The notes below the pieces were generated by a model. The model ran no database searches. It was not told where the DNA came from and saw nothing but the letters and a program-made list of their open reading frames with translations. Below, one piece after another: positions 7,080 through 14,702 of a stretch of 15,590 bases of DNA (position 1 is its first letter; the number at the start of each line of letters is the position of its first letter). The position numbers were made by a program, and so were the translations under genes. Source of the stretch: Peptococcaceae bacterium UBA3933 (GTDB lineage Bacteria > Bacillota > Peptococcia > Peptococcales > BICA1-8); assembly GCA_002385805.1 (NCBI GenBank), contig DGEF01000110.1, positions 1 to 15,590 on the forward strand. The letters run 5' to 3'.

Positions 7080-7244
7080 GTTGGGCTGACCCTTGCGTAA
7101 AAATTTTTCTAGCTTAAAATATTTTATTTTTAATATTAACTAGCCCAATGAGGGCAATAAAGCGCCTTTTACCATGAACAAAAAAGTTTCGCCTACTCAT
7201 ATCTTCGCAAAAACTTTGGTAGGAACATTTCTCATTTGTAAAGT
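7080..7244. other. Intergenic stretch with nested inverted repeats, no gene seen
   Basis: There is no ORF of note. Outer arms TTGGGCT (7081-7087) and AGCCCAA (7142-7148) are exact complements. Between them lies an imperfect AT-rich stem (AGCTTAAAATATT against AATATTAACT). Further on, AAAGTTT (7183-7189) and AAACTTT (7211-7217) form another pair. No known RNA family is recognised. Confidence 0.35.
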
Positions 7245-7276
7245 AAAGGAGATAGCAATACTATGCTATCTCCTTT
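7245..7276 (-). terminator. Stem-loop terminator of the SLH/M15 peptidase gene
   Basis: Arms AAAGGAGATAGCA (7245-7257) and TGCTATCTCCTTT (7264-7276) form a perfect 13-bp stem with a 6-base loop, 43 bases beyond the stop codon of the minus-strand gene. On the minus strand it runs into CTTTACTTTAC, a poor T-tract, so termination may be partial or the stem may protect the 3' end. Confidence 0.65.
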
Positions 7277-7318
7277 CAGATTTACTTATAAATAAACTAA
7301 AGGAAATAAAAAGGGCAA

Positions 7319-8836
7319 TTAGGTTCCGGACAGGCTAAAGTGCATATAATCAGCTCCGTTAGACCAATTCATTTCAGGACTCCAGTGCCAGCCATACTTT
7401 TTAAAGGCTCTTACCACATCTCCATCGGGGAGAATAGAATAGGGGTTTTCTCCCGGTTTCCAAAACTTCCCTGCTTTAATTACACCGTCTCGGCCAATAA
7501 AGTAGTTTTCATCAGGATTGATATCGATGGCTAAACCAAGGTTATGCTGAGAAGTAGATTTTTCCCGATTAGAGTAGCCGATACAGTATTTAATAGGGAA
7601 TTTTTCTTTTCCGTTATAGATCTCTTCAAAGATTTTCTTTACGTCTTCTGCTACTTTTTTATGTACGGTAAGAGTAATAGTAGCTGTTTGTTTAGTTCCG
7701 GAGGGCGACAATTGCCAGACTCTGACCTCAATGTCCTCCAAAAAGGATAAGGCTTCCCTAGCACTGTTTATGGGGAATAGTGATCTGGAGGCAATGGATC
7801 CGGAAGTTTGCCTGTCCTGCGGTGAAACAGTAAATTCTCTTTTAAGGCTAAAGATGGATGGGTTATCCGTCTTATCCAGGGGGGTTACTTCTAAGACTGC
7901 TTTTATGGGTTTGTTGTCATTACTAAAAATATTTCCCGGACTGGAGGAATCATCCTGTTGAGAGCTTGTCCTAAAGTCAAGGTTATTATGTTTTGTTTTT
8001 GTAGAATAAGCTAAAACACCTTCCTTATATACCTTGACTTCATACCCTGAAGCATTTGGAATTTCACCCCAGGTTAGATTAACTTCATCATTCCGGTAGT
8101 GGGGGGAAATATATATACCGGATGGTGCGGGTAAGACACAATCTTTTATTCCGGCGGCTTTGAAAGGGGAGTCATCACAATAGGTCAAAGTATTAAGGGT
8201 TAATATTACTGCCTGTTCACGGGTAACATTGTTTTTCGGACTTAAAATACCAATATCTGTGCCAGTGATCAATCCTCTAAAATACGCATCCGCCGTAGAT
8301 ATTTTAGCCCAGTCTGAGATTTGGGAAGTGTCTTTCACATAGGTTTGGAGAATATGCTCCGCCTGCTGTTCATCTATTAATTTATCTTCGGGCTGCAAGA
8401 GAAAACGAAGTTTCCCCAGCATAGCCACTGCCATTTCCCGGGTCAGGGGCAAATCAGGGCTAAAAATACCTTCAGCAGTACCACTGGTTAACCCAAGCAT
8501 AAAAGCTTGCTTTGCAGTTTTATCCTCAGTATCGGTAAAGGGATGGGACTGAGAAACATCCGGTAGCGGATATCCATAGAGCCGGCAGCCGTTAATAAGC
8601 AATTTACAAAAATCCCTGCGGGTGATGCTGGTTGTGTATTCTTGTTTACCAAAGTCTTCGTTGATTAAGCCTGCTTTTTTAGCAATCATAATTTTTTCTG
8701 AAGCCCAGGCACTGGGCTGATGTTCAGTGTCTGCCAATGCCGTTGAAGGAATGATAACATGGGCCAAAACCATAAGTAATGCCAAAGCTACTGAATGGAA
8801 TATAACATATTTAATTTTATGAATTATAAAAATCAA
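7319..8836 (-). CDS. Secreted SLH-domain protein with C-terminal M15 D-Ala-D-Ala carboxypeptidase
   Basis: This 505-aa protein opens with a signal peptide (hydrophobic about 10-30, ending STALA at 31-35). Three S-layer homology domains follow, at about 40-85, 96-150 and 165-218, with TREMAVAML and TREQAVIL motifs. They would anchor it to the secondary wall polymer. Residues about 235-337 look like an Fn3-type domain (VNLTWGEIPNASGYEVKVY). The C-terminal part (about 375-505) is an M15-type (VanY/Ply500-like) peptidase: SQHNLGLAID gives zinc ligands H431 and D438, and DYMHF gives H499. It should trim D-Ala or cut peptide stems in peptidoglycan. The start is uncertain. The only standard initiator before the signal peptide is TTG 8836, which directly abuts GAGGAG, unusually close, and a stop lies two codons upstream. 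A terminator-like stem follows the gene. Confidence 0.87.
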   Translation of the reverse strand: MIFIIHKIKYVIFHSVALALLMVLAHVIIPSTALADTEHQPSAWASEKIMIAKKAGLINEDFGKQEYTTSITRRDFCKLLINGCRLYGYPLPDVSQSHPFTDTEDKTAKQAFMLGLTSGTAEGIFSPDLPLTREMAVAMLGKLRFLLQPEDKLIDEQQAEHILQTYVKDTSQISDWAKISTADAYFRGLITGTDIGILSPKNNVTREQAVILTLNTLTYCDDSPFKAAGIKDCVLPAPSGIYISPHYRNDEVNLTWGEIPNASGYEVKVYKEGVLAYSTKTKHNNLDFRTSSQQDDSSSPGNIFSNDNKPIKAVLEVTPLDKTDNPSIFSLKREFTVSPQDRQTSGSIASRSLFPINSAREALSFLEDIEVRVWQLSPSGTKQTATITLTVHKKVAEDVKKIFEEIYNGKEKFPIKYCIGYSNREKSTSQHNLGLAIDINPDENYFIGRDGVIKAGKFWKPGENPYSILPDGDVVRAFKKYGWHWSPEMNWSNGADYMHFSLSGT

Positions 8837-9010
8837 CTCCTCTCATTTTGACAAATCTTGCTCCTATTGTTGATAAATCCCGGTGGCCTGTACCCACAAT
8901 ATACAATATTCGAATGAGAAGAGGTTTTTCGCACCGCCTATTTAGGACCAAATCCTGGGTATCCTTTTAAGTCATTTTCAGAAAAGGTTATGGTAATTTC
9001 ACATATCATA

Positions 9011-9016
9011 TATAAT
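9011..9016 (+). promoter_or_regulatory. Possible -10 element (TATAAT) of the mod-res operon
   Basis: A perfect TATAAT lies 20 bases before ATG 9036. The -35 region at 17 bases (TTATGG) is poor. Transcription from about 9022 would leave a very short leader for ATG 9036 but about 90 bases for the alternative start ATG 9114. Confidence 0.35.
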
Positions 9017-9035
9017 AATTTGAAAAAAGGTTTTG

Positions 9036-11228
9036 ATGCCCTGTTTGGAGAAGTATAACCCCGTTAGCAATTTAAGGATGAAAAGGAATGGGCTGGGGAG
9101 GATAAGGGAGAATATGAACGGTATAAGTTTAAGAGACATAATTTTTGGAGTATTACAACAGGATAACCGGCTTTGGAATAAAGAAAAAACCGAACTTAAC
9201 CGACGGCTTTTATTTGATCTTCTGGATAATTTTGATGAAACTTTGCTCCAATTACTTCTCCAAAATAAAAAAATAAGAGAGAAGTTTTTTGTAAAGATTA
9301 AAGATGTTTATGTGTTTAAAATAAATGATTTTAAGTTCTTTATAGAAGAAAACAAAATTGACAATTCCTATACCCAATATAAAAACAGAATCGGTTTATC
9401 TGATGGGGAGGAATTTATTAAATTCGGAAACAAAGTGGTATTAGACTTTCCTTTCAAAGACTGTGTTCTCCAAGGTGGCCAGACAACGGAAGAAGGTTTT
9501 GATATTTATTTTGAGTATGAACCGGAGAAAACAAAAATAAAAAATGGGAAAAAAGTGTTTGAACCAGCGGGATACAGGAAAAAACAAACAAGGCGTAAAG
9601 AAATATTTTTCAACCAAATTCTAGCCCAGGATGAGATTGATAGACTTTTCGAAGAAAAGGCTTTTGTTAATTGGAAAAGGTATACAAAGGACGGAGTAAA
9701 AGAAGTTACTGAAATTCGAAGAGATGATGATGGTTTAATCAGAGAAAATCTTGTTATAAGAGGAAATAACCTTTTGGCTTTACATAGCATAAAATCCCAA
9801 TTTCGGGAAAAGGTGAAGTTGATTTATATCGATCCTCCCTATTATTTTAAAAATGAGAAAGATGAAGATGCCTTTAAGTACAATACTAACTTTAAGCTTT
9901 CCACCTGGCTGACTTTTATGAAAAACAGGTTAGAGGTTGCTAAAGAACTGTTAAAAGATGAGGGAGCTATTTTTGTGCAAATTAATGATGACGGACAGGC
10001 TTATTTAAAAATTTTAATGGATGAAATATTTGGAATGGAGAATTTCAAAGAATGCATTTCCGTAAAAACCGGTTCCGAAAGTGGCGTTAATGCCATTAAC
10101 GTGCTGCGAGGCGAACAGCTTTTTAAAGTAAAGGAACATATACTTTATTATGCCAAAAACAGTGCTAAACACAGGTTTAAACCTATTTATGTAAAAGGGA
10201 TGTCCTACAATGAAGACTACCGGTTAGAAGTGAAAAAGAGTAAAAATGGATATGAAGTAAAGGACATTTACAAAGAAATTTTAAGAAAATTATATAACCA
10301 AGATAACTTAAGAGGTTTATCTAATGAACAAAAATATGTTTTTTATGCATCCTTGGAAGAATATTGTTTGGCCAACTGTGAGCACATCTATGCCTTGAAA
10401 AAAGATATTCAAAAGTCGGGGGATGATTTTAAAAAATTTGCCAGAGAAAACAAAGCTAAAAATATTGTGGAGGAATATAAAACCTATGATGATAGAATTA
10501 TTCTGGTTTACAAAGGAGGCATGCTTACTCCTTTAAAAGATAGGGTAGTTGAAGAAAACGGTTCTAAATATTATGGAACTTTAATCAGTGATTTTTGGTG
10601 GGACATTGGAGCTACACCCTATGCTGAAGGAAGTGTTGAGCTAAAATCAGGGAAAAAACCGGAAAAGTTATTAAAAAGAATTATTTCTCTTTGCACTGAC
10701 CCAGGGGATATAGTTATGGATTTCTTTTTAGGCAGTGGTTCTACCGCCGCAGTTAGTATGAAAATGCAAAGGCAATTTATCGGCATTGAACAATTGGACT
10801 ATCAGGAAAATGACAGTATTATCCGTTTACAAAATGTAATTAAGGGGGACCAAACAGGTATTTCTAAAGACAGTGATATTAATTGGCAGGGTGGGGGAGA
10901 TTTTATATATTGTGAACTGGCAAAATGGAACGAAAAAGCAAAAGAAGAGATAAATATGTGCAACAGTTTAAAGGAGTTAATCGACTTATTTGATATTTTA
11001 TATGAGAAGTATTTCTTAAATTATAATTTAAAAATAAATGAGTTTAAAAATAAAGTAATCAAAGAAAAGACATTTATTGATTTGCCTCTAGAGGAACAAA
11101 AAAGAATTTTTCTGGCCATGTTGGATCTGAATCAGATGTATGTACTGAAGTCGGAAATGGCAGACAGCAGATATGGGATAAGTGAACAGGATCAAAAATT
11201 AACCTGCCTTTTTTACCAGGAGGAATAG
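9036..11228 (+). CDS. mod: Type III restriction-modification system DNA adenine methyltransferase (Mod)
   Basis: This protein is 730 aa from ATG 9036. It is a beta-class N6-adenine methyltransferase, in which the catalytic motif DPPY (about 266-269, in LIYIDPPYYF) precedes the SAM-binding motif (FLGSGST, about 564-570, in MDFFLGSGSTAA). The long insert between them is the target recognition region and gives no clue to the site methylated. FIGIEQ closes the catalytic core, and a C-terminal helical region follows, as in Type III Mod subunits. Mod alone methylates one strand of the site; with Res it forms the restriction complex. Two starts are plausible. ATG 9036 follows AAAAAAGG. ATG 9114, after GGGGAGG and AGGGAG, fits better where homologous sequence seems to begin (ISLRDIIFGVLQQDNRLW). 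The res start is two bases after the stop, so the genes are translationally linked. Confidence 0.9.
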   Translation: MPCLEKYNPVSNLRMKRNGLGRIRENMNGISLRDIIFGVLQQDNRLWNKEKTELNRRLLFDLLDNFDETLLQLLLQNKKIREKFFVKIKDVYVFKINDFKFFIEENKIDNSYTQYKNRIGLSDGEEFIKFGNKVVLDFPFKDCVLQGGQTTEEGFDIYFEYEPEKTKIKNGKKVFEPAGYRKKQTRRKEIFFNQILAQDEIDRLFEEKAFVNWKRYTKDGVKEVTEIRRDDDGLIRENLVIRGNNLLALHSIKSQFREKVKLIYIDPPYYFKNEKDEDAFKYNTNFKLSTWLTFMKNRLEVAKELLKDEGAIFVQINDDGQAYLKILMDEIFGMENFKECISVKTGSESGVNAINVLRGEQLFKVKEHILYYAKNSAKHRFKPIYVKGMSYNEDYRLEVKKSKNGYEVKDIYKEILRKLYNQDNLRGLSNEQKYVFYASLEEYCLANCEHIYALKKDIQKSGDDFKKFARENKAKNIVEEYKTYDDRIILVYKGGMLTPLKDRVVEENGSKYYGTLISDFWWDIGATPYAEGSVELKSGKKPEKLLKRIISLCTDPGDIVMDFFLGSGSTAAVSMKMQRQFIGIEQLDYQENDSIIRLQNVIKGDQTGISKDSDINWQGGGDFIYCELAKWNEKAKEEINMCNSLKELIDLFDILYEKYFLNYNLKINEFKNKVIKEKTFIDLPLEEQKRIFLAMLDLNQMYVLKSEMADSRYGISEQDQKLTCLFYQEE

Positions 11229-11230
11229 GG

Positions 11231-13429
11231 ATGTCTGAAAATCAAAATCTTTACGAAAAAGTACAAGCTCAAATTGAAGCTGTGAGAAACTTCTCCCCGG
11301 AAATATTGGCGATTCCTTCTTATATAACAGATAATTTAAAATATGAACTTTTTCCTTGGCAAAGGGAGGCTTTGGAAAGTTTATTAATTTATGAAAATGA
11401 AAAAACAGGATTAAAAAAATTCCCCACTCATTTATTGTTAAACATGGCTACTGGTACCGGCAAAACCTTACTCATGGCTGCCTGCATCCTTTATTATTAC
11501 AAACAAGGGTATAGGCATTTTCTTTTTTTCGTAAATCAAAATAACATAGTAGATAAAACAGAAAACAATTTTCTTGACAGTACACATGTTAAATATCTTT
11601 TTAAAGAGAAGATAATCATTGACAATAAGTTAGTAAAGTTACATAAGGTAGATACTTTTAGTGATAACACCAATGATATTGAAATAAAATTTACTACAAT
11701 TCAAAAGCTTTACAACGATATTCATATAGAAAAAGAAAATCAAATAAATTTGGCAGAATTAATCAAAAAGGATATTGTCATGTTAGCCGATGAAGCTCAT
11801 CACCTAAATGTAAATACAAAAAACAAAAAGGAAAATTTAAATACTGATTTTAAGGGGGAAATAACGGGGAGGGCGAGTGCCGTAGAAATAGAGAGGAAAG
11901 GCTGGGAACATACGGTTATTAACCTTATACTAAATAAAAACGGCCAATATAAAGATAATAAAAATGTTCTCTTGGAGTTTACGGCAACAGTGCCTGACGA
12001 GGAACAGGTTTTAAAAAAATATAGGGATAAATTAATATATAAATTTGGGTTAAAAGAATTTTTACAAGCAGGGTATACTAAGGAAATTAACTTAATTTCC
12101 TCCACCTTAAATAAAAAAGAAAGAATTTTGCATGCCCTTTTGTTTAATTGGTACAGGGAAAAAATAGCTCTGAAATATTATCGTTTTGGTAACGAAAGTC
12201 TTGCTAATTTTAAACCTGTTATCCTATTTCGCAGTAAAACAATTGAGGAATCCAGAGAAGACTATGAGGAATTTTTAAAAATTGTCAATAACCTGAAACC
12301 AGGGGATTTTGACTTTCTACAGGAAATCGAAAAGAAAATAAATAAAAGAGAAAGTTTCCATGAACGTGGAAAATCCAGAACAAGGGAATTAATAAATTTT
12401 ATCAAAAAAGAGAATATTTCTTATTCACAAATTATTGAGTTTATAAGATATAATTTTTCCGAAAAAAACTGTTTAATTACCAATTCTAAAACAAATAAGA
12501 AAAAAACAGAAGAAACTGATGAAGAACAGGATAAATTATTGAATAGCCTGGAGGATAAAAATAATCATATCAGGGCTATTTTTACCGTCAAGAGATTAAC
12601 GGAAGGTTGGGATGTATTAAATTTATTTGATATTGTCAGATTGTACCAAGGACAAAATACAGGCAAAAAGACGAAAAAAACCCCTCAAGCCACTATAGAG
12701 GAAAAACAGCTTATCGGCAGAGGGGTAAGGTATTATCCCTTTAGCTATCAAGATAAACCCAAAAACAAGAGAAAGTTTGATGATGAACTTACTAATGAAT
12801 TAAGGGTATTAGAGGAACTTTATTATTATACTTATGATGAAGAATCAAGATATATCTCCCATATAAAAGCCGAACTGAGGAAAGACGGTTATCTAAAAGA
12901 CAGTAAAGTAATTAAACCACTCCGGTTAAACAACCACTTTCCGGAAAAAGACTTTTTTAAAAACTCAATACTCCGGTGTCACGAAGAATGGGGCAATCCT
13001 AAGCAAAAAAAGAAGAATTTAGATGTTCTAAAAAAAGGATGGGCTTTTATTTACAAGGTCAAAGGTTTAGAGATTAGTGAAGAAGAAATAGATTTAGCCG
13101 GTGAAAAGGATAAAGCAAGATTAAACCTTTCTTATGAGAGCTTAATTACTATCCCGGTTAAATTTAAAGATTTTGACCTGCATATAATTAATAAGGCAAT
13201 TAATATTAAAGCTAGAGAAGAACAAAGTCTTTTCAGATTTTGTCACTTAAAAGATGAACTGGAAATAGAAAGTGTAAAAGACCTCTTAAAAGAAGAGTTT
13301 TTAGGTGATTTTGAAATTAAAATTATAACTGTCCAAGGCCAGTCTTTTGCGGATGTTTCTAATAAAGAAAAACTATATATACTCCTCAGGTTCTTGGATG
13401 AATTTTCGTCATCCTTTCATAACTCCTAG
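11231..13429 (+). CDS. res: Type III restriction enzyme Res subunit, helicase part only (C-terminal nuclease missing)
   Basis: This 732-aa protein keeps the SF2 helicase core: FPWQREAL (Q-motif-like, about 42-49), Walker A ATGTGKT (73-79), DEAHH (187-191), EFTATV (249-254), EGWDVLNL (458-465) and QLIGRGVR (493-500). Type III Res uses ATP to move or slide on DNA and cuts with a PD-(D/E)xK nuclease at its C-terminus. Full-length members usually have about 850-1000 residues. Here the chain ends at FLDEFSSSFHNS about 230 residues after motif VI, with no visible PD...ExK, so cleavage should be lost unless another protein supplies it. AGGAGG sits 8 bases before ATG 11231, directly after the mod stop. 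The last 21 bases overlap, tail to tail, the 3' end of rtcB, which suggests a rearrangement removed the 3' part of res. Confidence 0.88.
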   Translation: MSENQNLYEKVQAQIEAVRNFSPEILAIPSYITDNLKYELFPWQREALESLLIYENEKTGLKKFPTHLLLNMATGTGKTLLMAACILYYYKQGYRHFLFFVNQNNIVDKTENNFLDSTHVKYLFKEKIIIDNKLVKLHKVDTFSDNTNDIEIKFTTIQKLYNDIHIEKENQINLAELIKKDIVMLADEAHHLNVNTKNKKENLNTDFKGEITGRASAVEIERKGWEHTVINLILNKNGQYKDNKNVLLEFTATVPDEEQVLKKYRDKLIYKFGLKEFLQAGYTKEINLISSTLNKKERILHALLFNWYREKIALKYYRFGNESLANFKPVILFRSKTIEESREDYEEFLKIVNNLKPGDFDFLQEIEKKINKRESFHERGKSRTRELINFIKKENISYSQIIEFIRYNFSEKNCLITNSKTNKKKTEETDEEQDKLLNSLEDKNNHIRAIFTVKRLTEGWDVLNLFDIVRLYQGQNTGKKTKKTPQATIEEKQLIGRGVRYYPFSYQDKPKNKRKFDDELTNELRVLEELYYYTYDEESRYISHIKAELRKDGYLKDSKVIKPLRLNNHFPEKDFFKNSILRCHEEWGNPKQKKKNLDVLKKGWAFIYKVKGLEISEEEIDLAGEKDKARLNLSYESLITIPVKFKDFDLHIINKAINIKAREEQSLFRFCHLKDELEIESVKDLLKEEFLGDFEIKIITVQGQSFADVSNKEKLYILLRFLDEFSSSFHNS

Positions 13430-14551
13430 AGGAGTTAACTTAACTAAAGGTTTAACTAAATCTTTCTGATTTTCGATTACCTCTTCAATGTCTTTATAAG
13501 CCATAGGAGCTTCAGAATAATCACCGTCCCAACCTTTAAAATATATCCCTTTCATAGCTTTATCGGCCATTTCCTTTGTGAAAACCCGGTTGGCTTCTCT
13601 TCGGCTAATTACTCGGCCACAACCATGGGAACAGGACATAAAACTTTCCGGATTACCTAACCCTTCCACAATGTAAGAGGAAGTGCCCATGGACCCAGGG
13701 ATAATTCCGAGCTCACCTAGCCTGGCTCGGGTAGCTCCCTTACGGTGAACAATTACCTCTTCCCCGTAGTGGGACTCGGGGGAAGCATAATTGTGATGGA
13801 TATCAATCTTTTGCAGGATTTTATTTGAACCGGTTATCTTTTGGAAAACTTCGTAGAACAGCTTAAAAATTAACTCTCGATTAGCCTTGGCGAAGTCCAG
13901 GCAGTAATTCATGGCTGCAAAATATTCTTTTCCTTCCGGGGAATCAATGGCTAAAGGGGCAAGGTTAAAGTTTTTCGGCACAAGGTTAGTTTTTTCGTTT
14001 AATTTTTTGGCCACATTGTTATAGTGATTGGCTACCTTGTAGCCCAGATTTCTGCTTCCGGAATGGATCATCAACCATATATGTCCATCGTTGCCTTTCT
14101 CGATACTACAGAAATGATTTCCGCCTCCCAGTGTACCTAATTGATGTCTGGCGGAATCCAGCTCTTGTTTAAAAATCTTTGTCTTGGGTATGGCGTTGAA
14201 ACCTTCCCATTCCTGCGGTTTTTGATGATGGTCAAAGCCTACGGGGATAAGCTTATAGGCAGTATCAATGACTTTTTTGATGTGTTCTGGGGAGATTTCC
14301 GTCAAATCAGTTTTAACCGCCATTATGCCGCAGCCGATATCCACGCCCACCGCATTGGGGATGATCATACCTTGGCAGGCTAAGACACCGCCAATTGGCA
14401 TTCCATAACCTTCGTGAACATCAGCCATAATGGCAATATGTTTAAAGGCAAAGGGTAGGTTGGAAAGATTTTCAGCTTGGATAAGAGCTCCTTCTTCTAT
14501 ATCCGTGGCCCATGACTTGATGGGGATTTTTCCTAAGTTTAGTAGTTTCAT
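13409..14551 (-). CDS. rtcB: RtcB-type RNA-splicing ligase
   Basis: This 380-aa protein seals RNA 2',3'-cyclic phosphate (or 3'-phosphate) ends to 5'-OH ends using GTP and Mn2+. All family motifs are visible: ADVHEGYGMPIGG, VGVDIGCG (Asp and Cys metal ligands, about 71 and 74), GGGNHF (His about 146), IHSGSRNLG (about 162-170), SHGCGR (guanylylated His about 309) and the C-terminal GVMKG with the conserved Lys. The usual ASHGAGR reads CSHGCGR, a variant with two extra cysteines. E. coli RtcB has 408 residues, so this one is slightly short but complete. ATG 14551 is chosen because AGGTGA lies 5 bases upstream; GTG 14560 is the in-frame alternative. No rtcA or archease gene is beside it. A good sigma-A promoter precedes it, so it is probably monocistronic. 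Confidence 0.9.
   Translation of the reverse strand: MKLLNLGKIPIKSWATDIEEGALIQAENLSNLPFAFKHIAIMADVHEGYGMPIGGVLACQGMIIPNAVGVDIGCGIMAVKTDLTEISPEHIKKVIDTAYKLIPVGFDHHQKPQEWEGFNAIPKTKIFKQELDSARHQLGTLGGGNHFCSIEKGNDGHIWLMIHSGSRNLGYKVANHYNNVAKKLNEKTNLVPKNFNLAPLAIDSPEGKEYFAAMNYCLDFAKANRELIFKLFYEVFQKITGSNKILQKIDIHHNYASPESHYGEEVIVHRKGATRARLGELGIIPGSMGTSSYIVEGLGNPESFMSCSHGCGRVISRREANRVFTKEMADKAMKGIYFKGWDGDYSEAPMAYKDIEEVIENQKDLVKPLVKLTPLGVMKG
13421..13436. repeat. Short palindrome at the res/rtcB 3' junction
   Basis: AACTCC (13421-13426) and GGAGTT (13431-13436) flank TAGA, which contains the res stop codon. It lies inside the last rtcB codons. It may act as a small stem at the end of res mRNA, or be chance; there is no T-tract. 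Confidence 0.3.
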
Positions 14552-14594
14552 AATCTTCACCTATCCTTTCTTGGGAACATTTAAGCTTTTCTTT

Positions 14595-14624
14595 ATCATA
14601 GTACGTAAGCGGTAAGAATGGCAA
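14595..14624 (-). promoter_or_regulatory. Sigma-A promoter of rtcB
   Basis: On the minus strand, TTGCCA (14619-14624), an 18-base spacer and TATGAT (14595-14600) match the consensus 5/6 at both boxes. The transcript would start near 14588, about 37 bases before ATG 14551. Confidence 0.6.
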
Positions 14625-14669
14625 GGCTGATAGAAAAATTGAAGAAATTCACGATGGGTTGGTAATGAT

Positions 14670-14697
14670 AAAAAAAGGGGGACACGGCCAGTGTCCC
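14670..14697 (-). terminator. Rho-independent terminator of nrfA
   Basis: On the minus strand, GGGACAC (14691-14697) pairs with GTGTCCC (14679-14685) across a 5-base loop. CC and a run of seven T (14670-14676) follow. It begins 6 bases after the nrfA stop. Confidence 0.9.
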
Positions 14698-14702
14698 TTT
14701 CT

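Noticed and set aside
7340..7961. Several plus-strand ORFs of 64-76 codons within the SLH/M15 peptidase gene
   Set aside because: They are opposite to an intact gene with signal peptide and catalytic motifs, and none has a recognisable product.
11800..12105. Minus-strand hydrophobic ORF of 101 codons inside res
   Set aside because: Phe/Ser/Leu-rich composition is what the antisense of Lys/Glu/Asn-rich coding sequence produces; it crosses conserved helicase motifs.
9036..13429. The mod-res pair as a BREX, DISARM or other multi-gene defence island
   Set aside because: No further defence genes flank the two genes, and both fit Type III Mod and Res.
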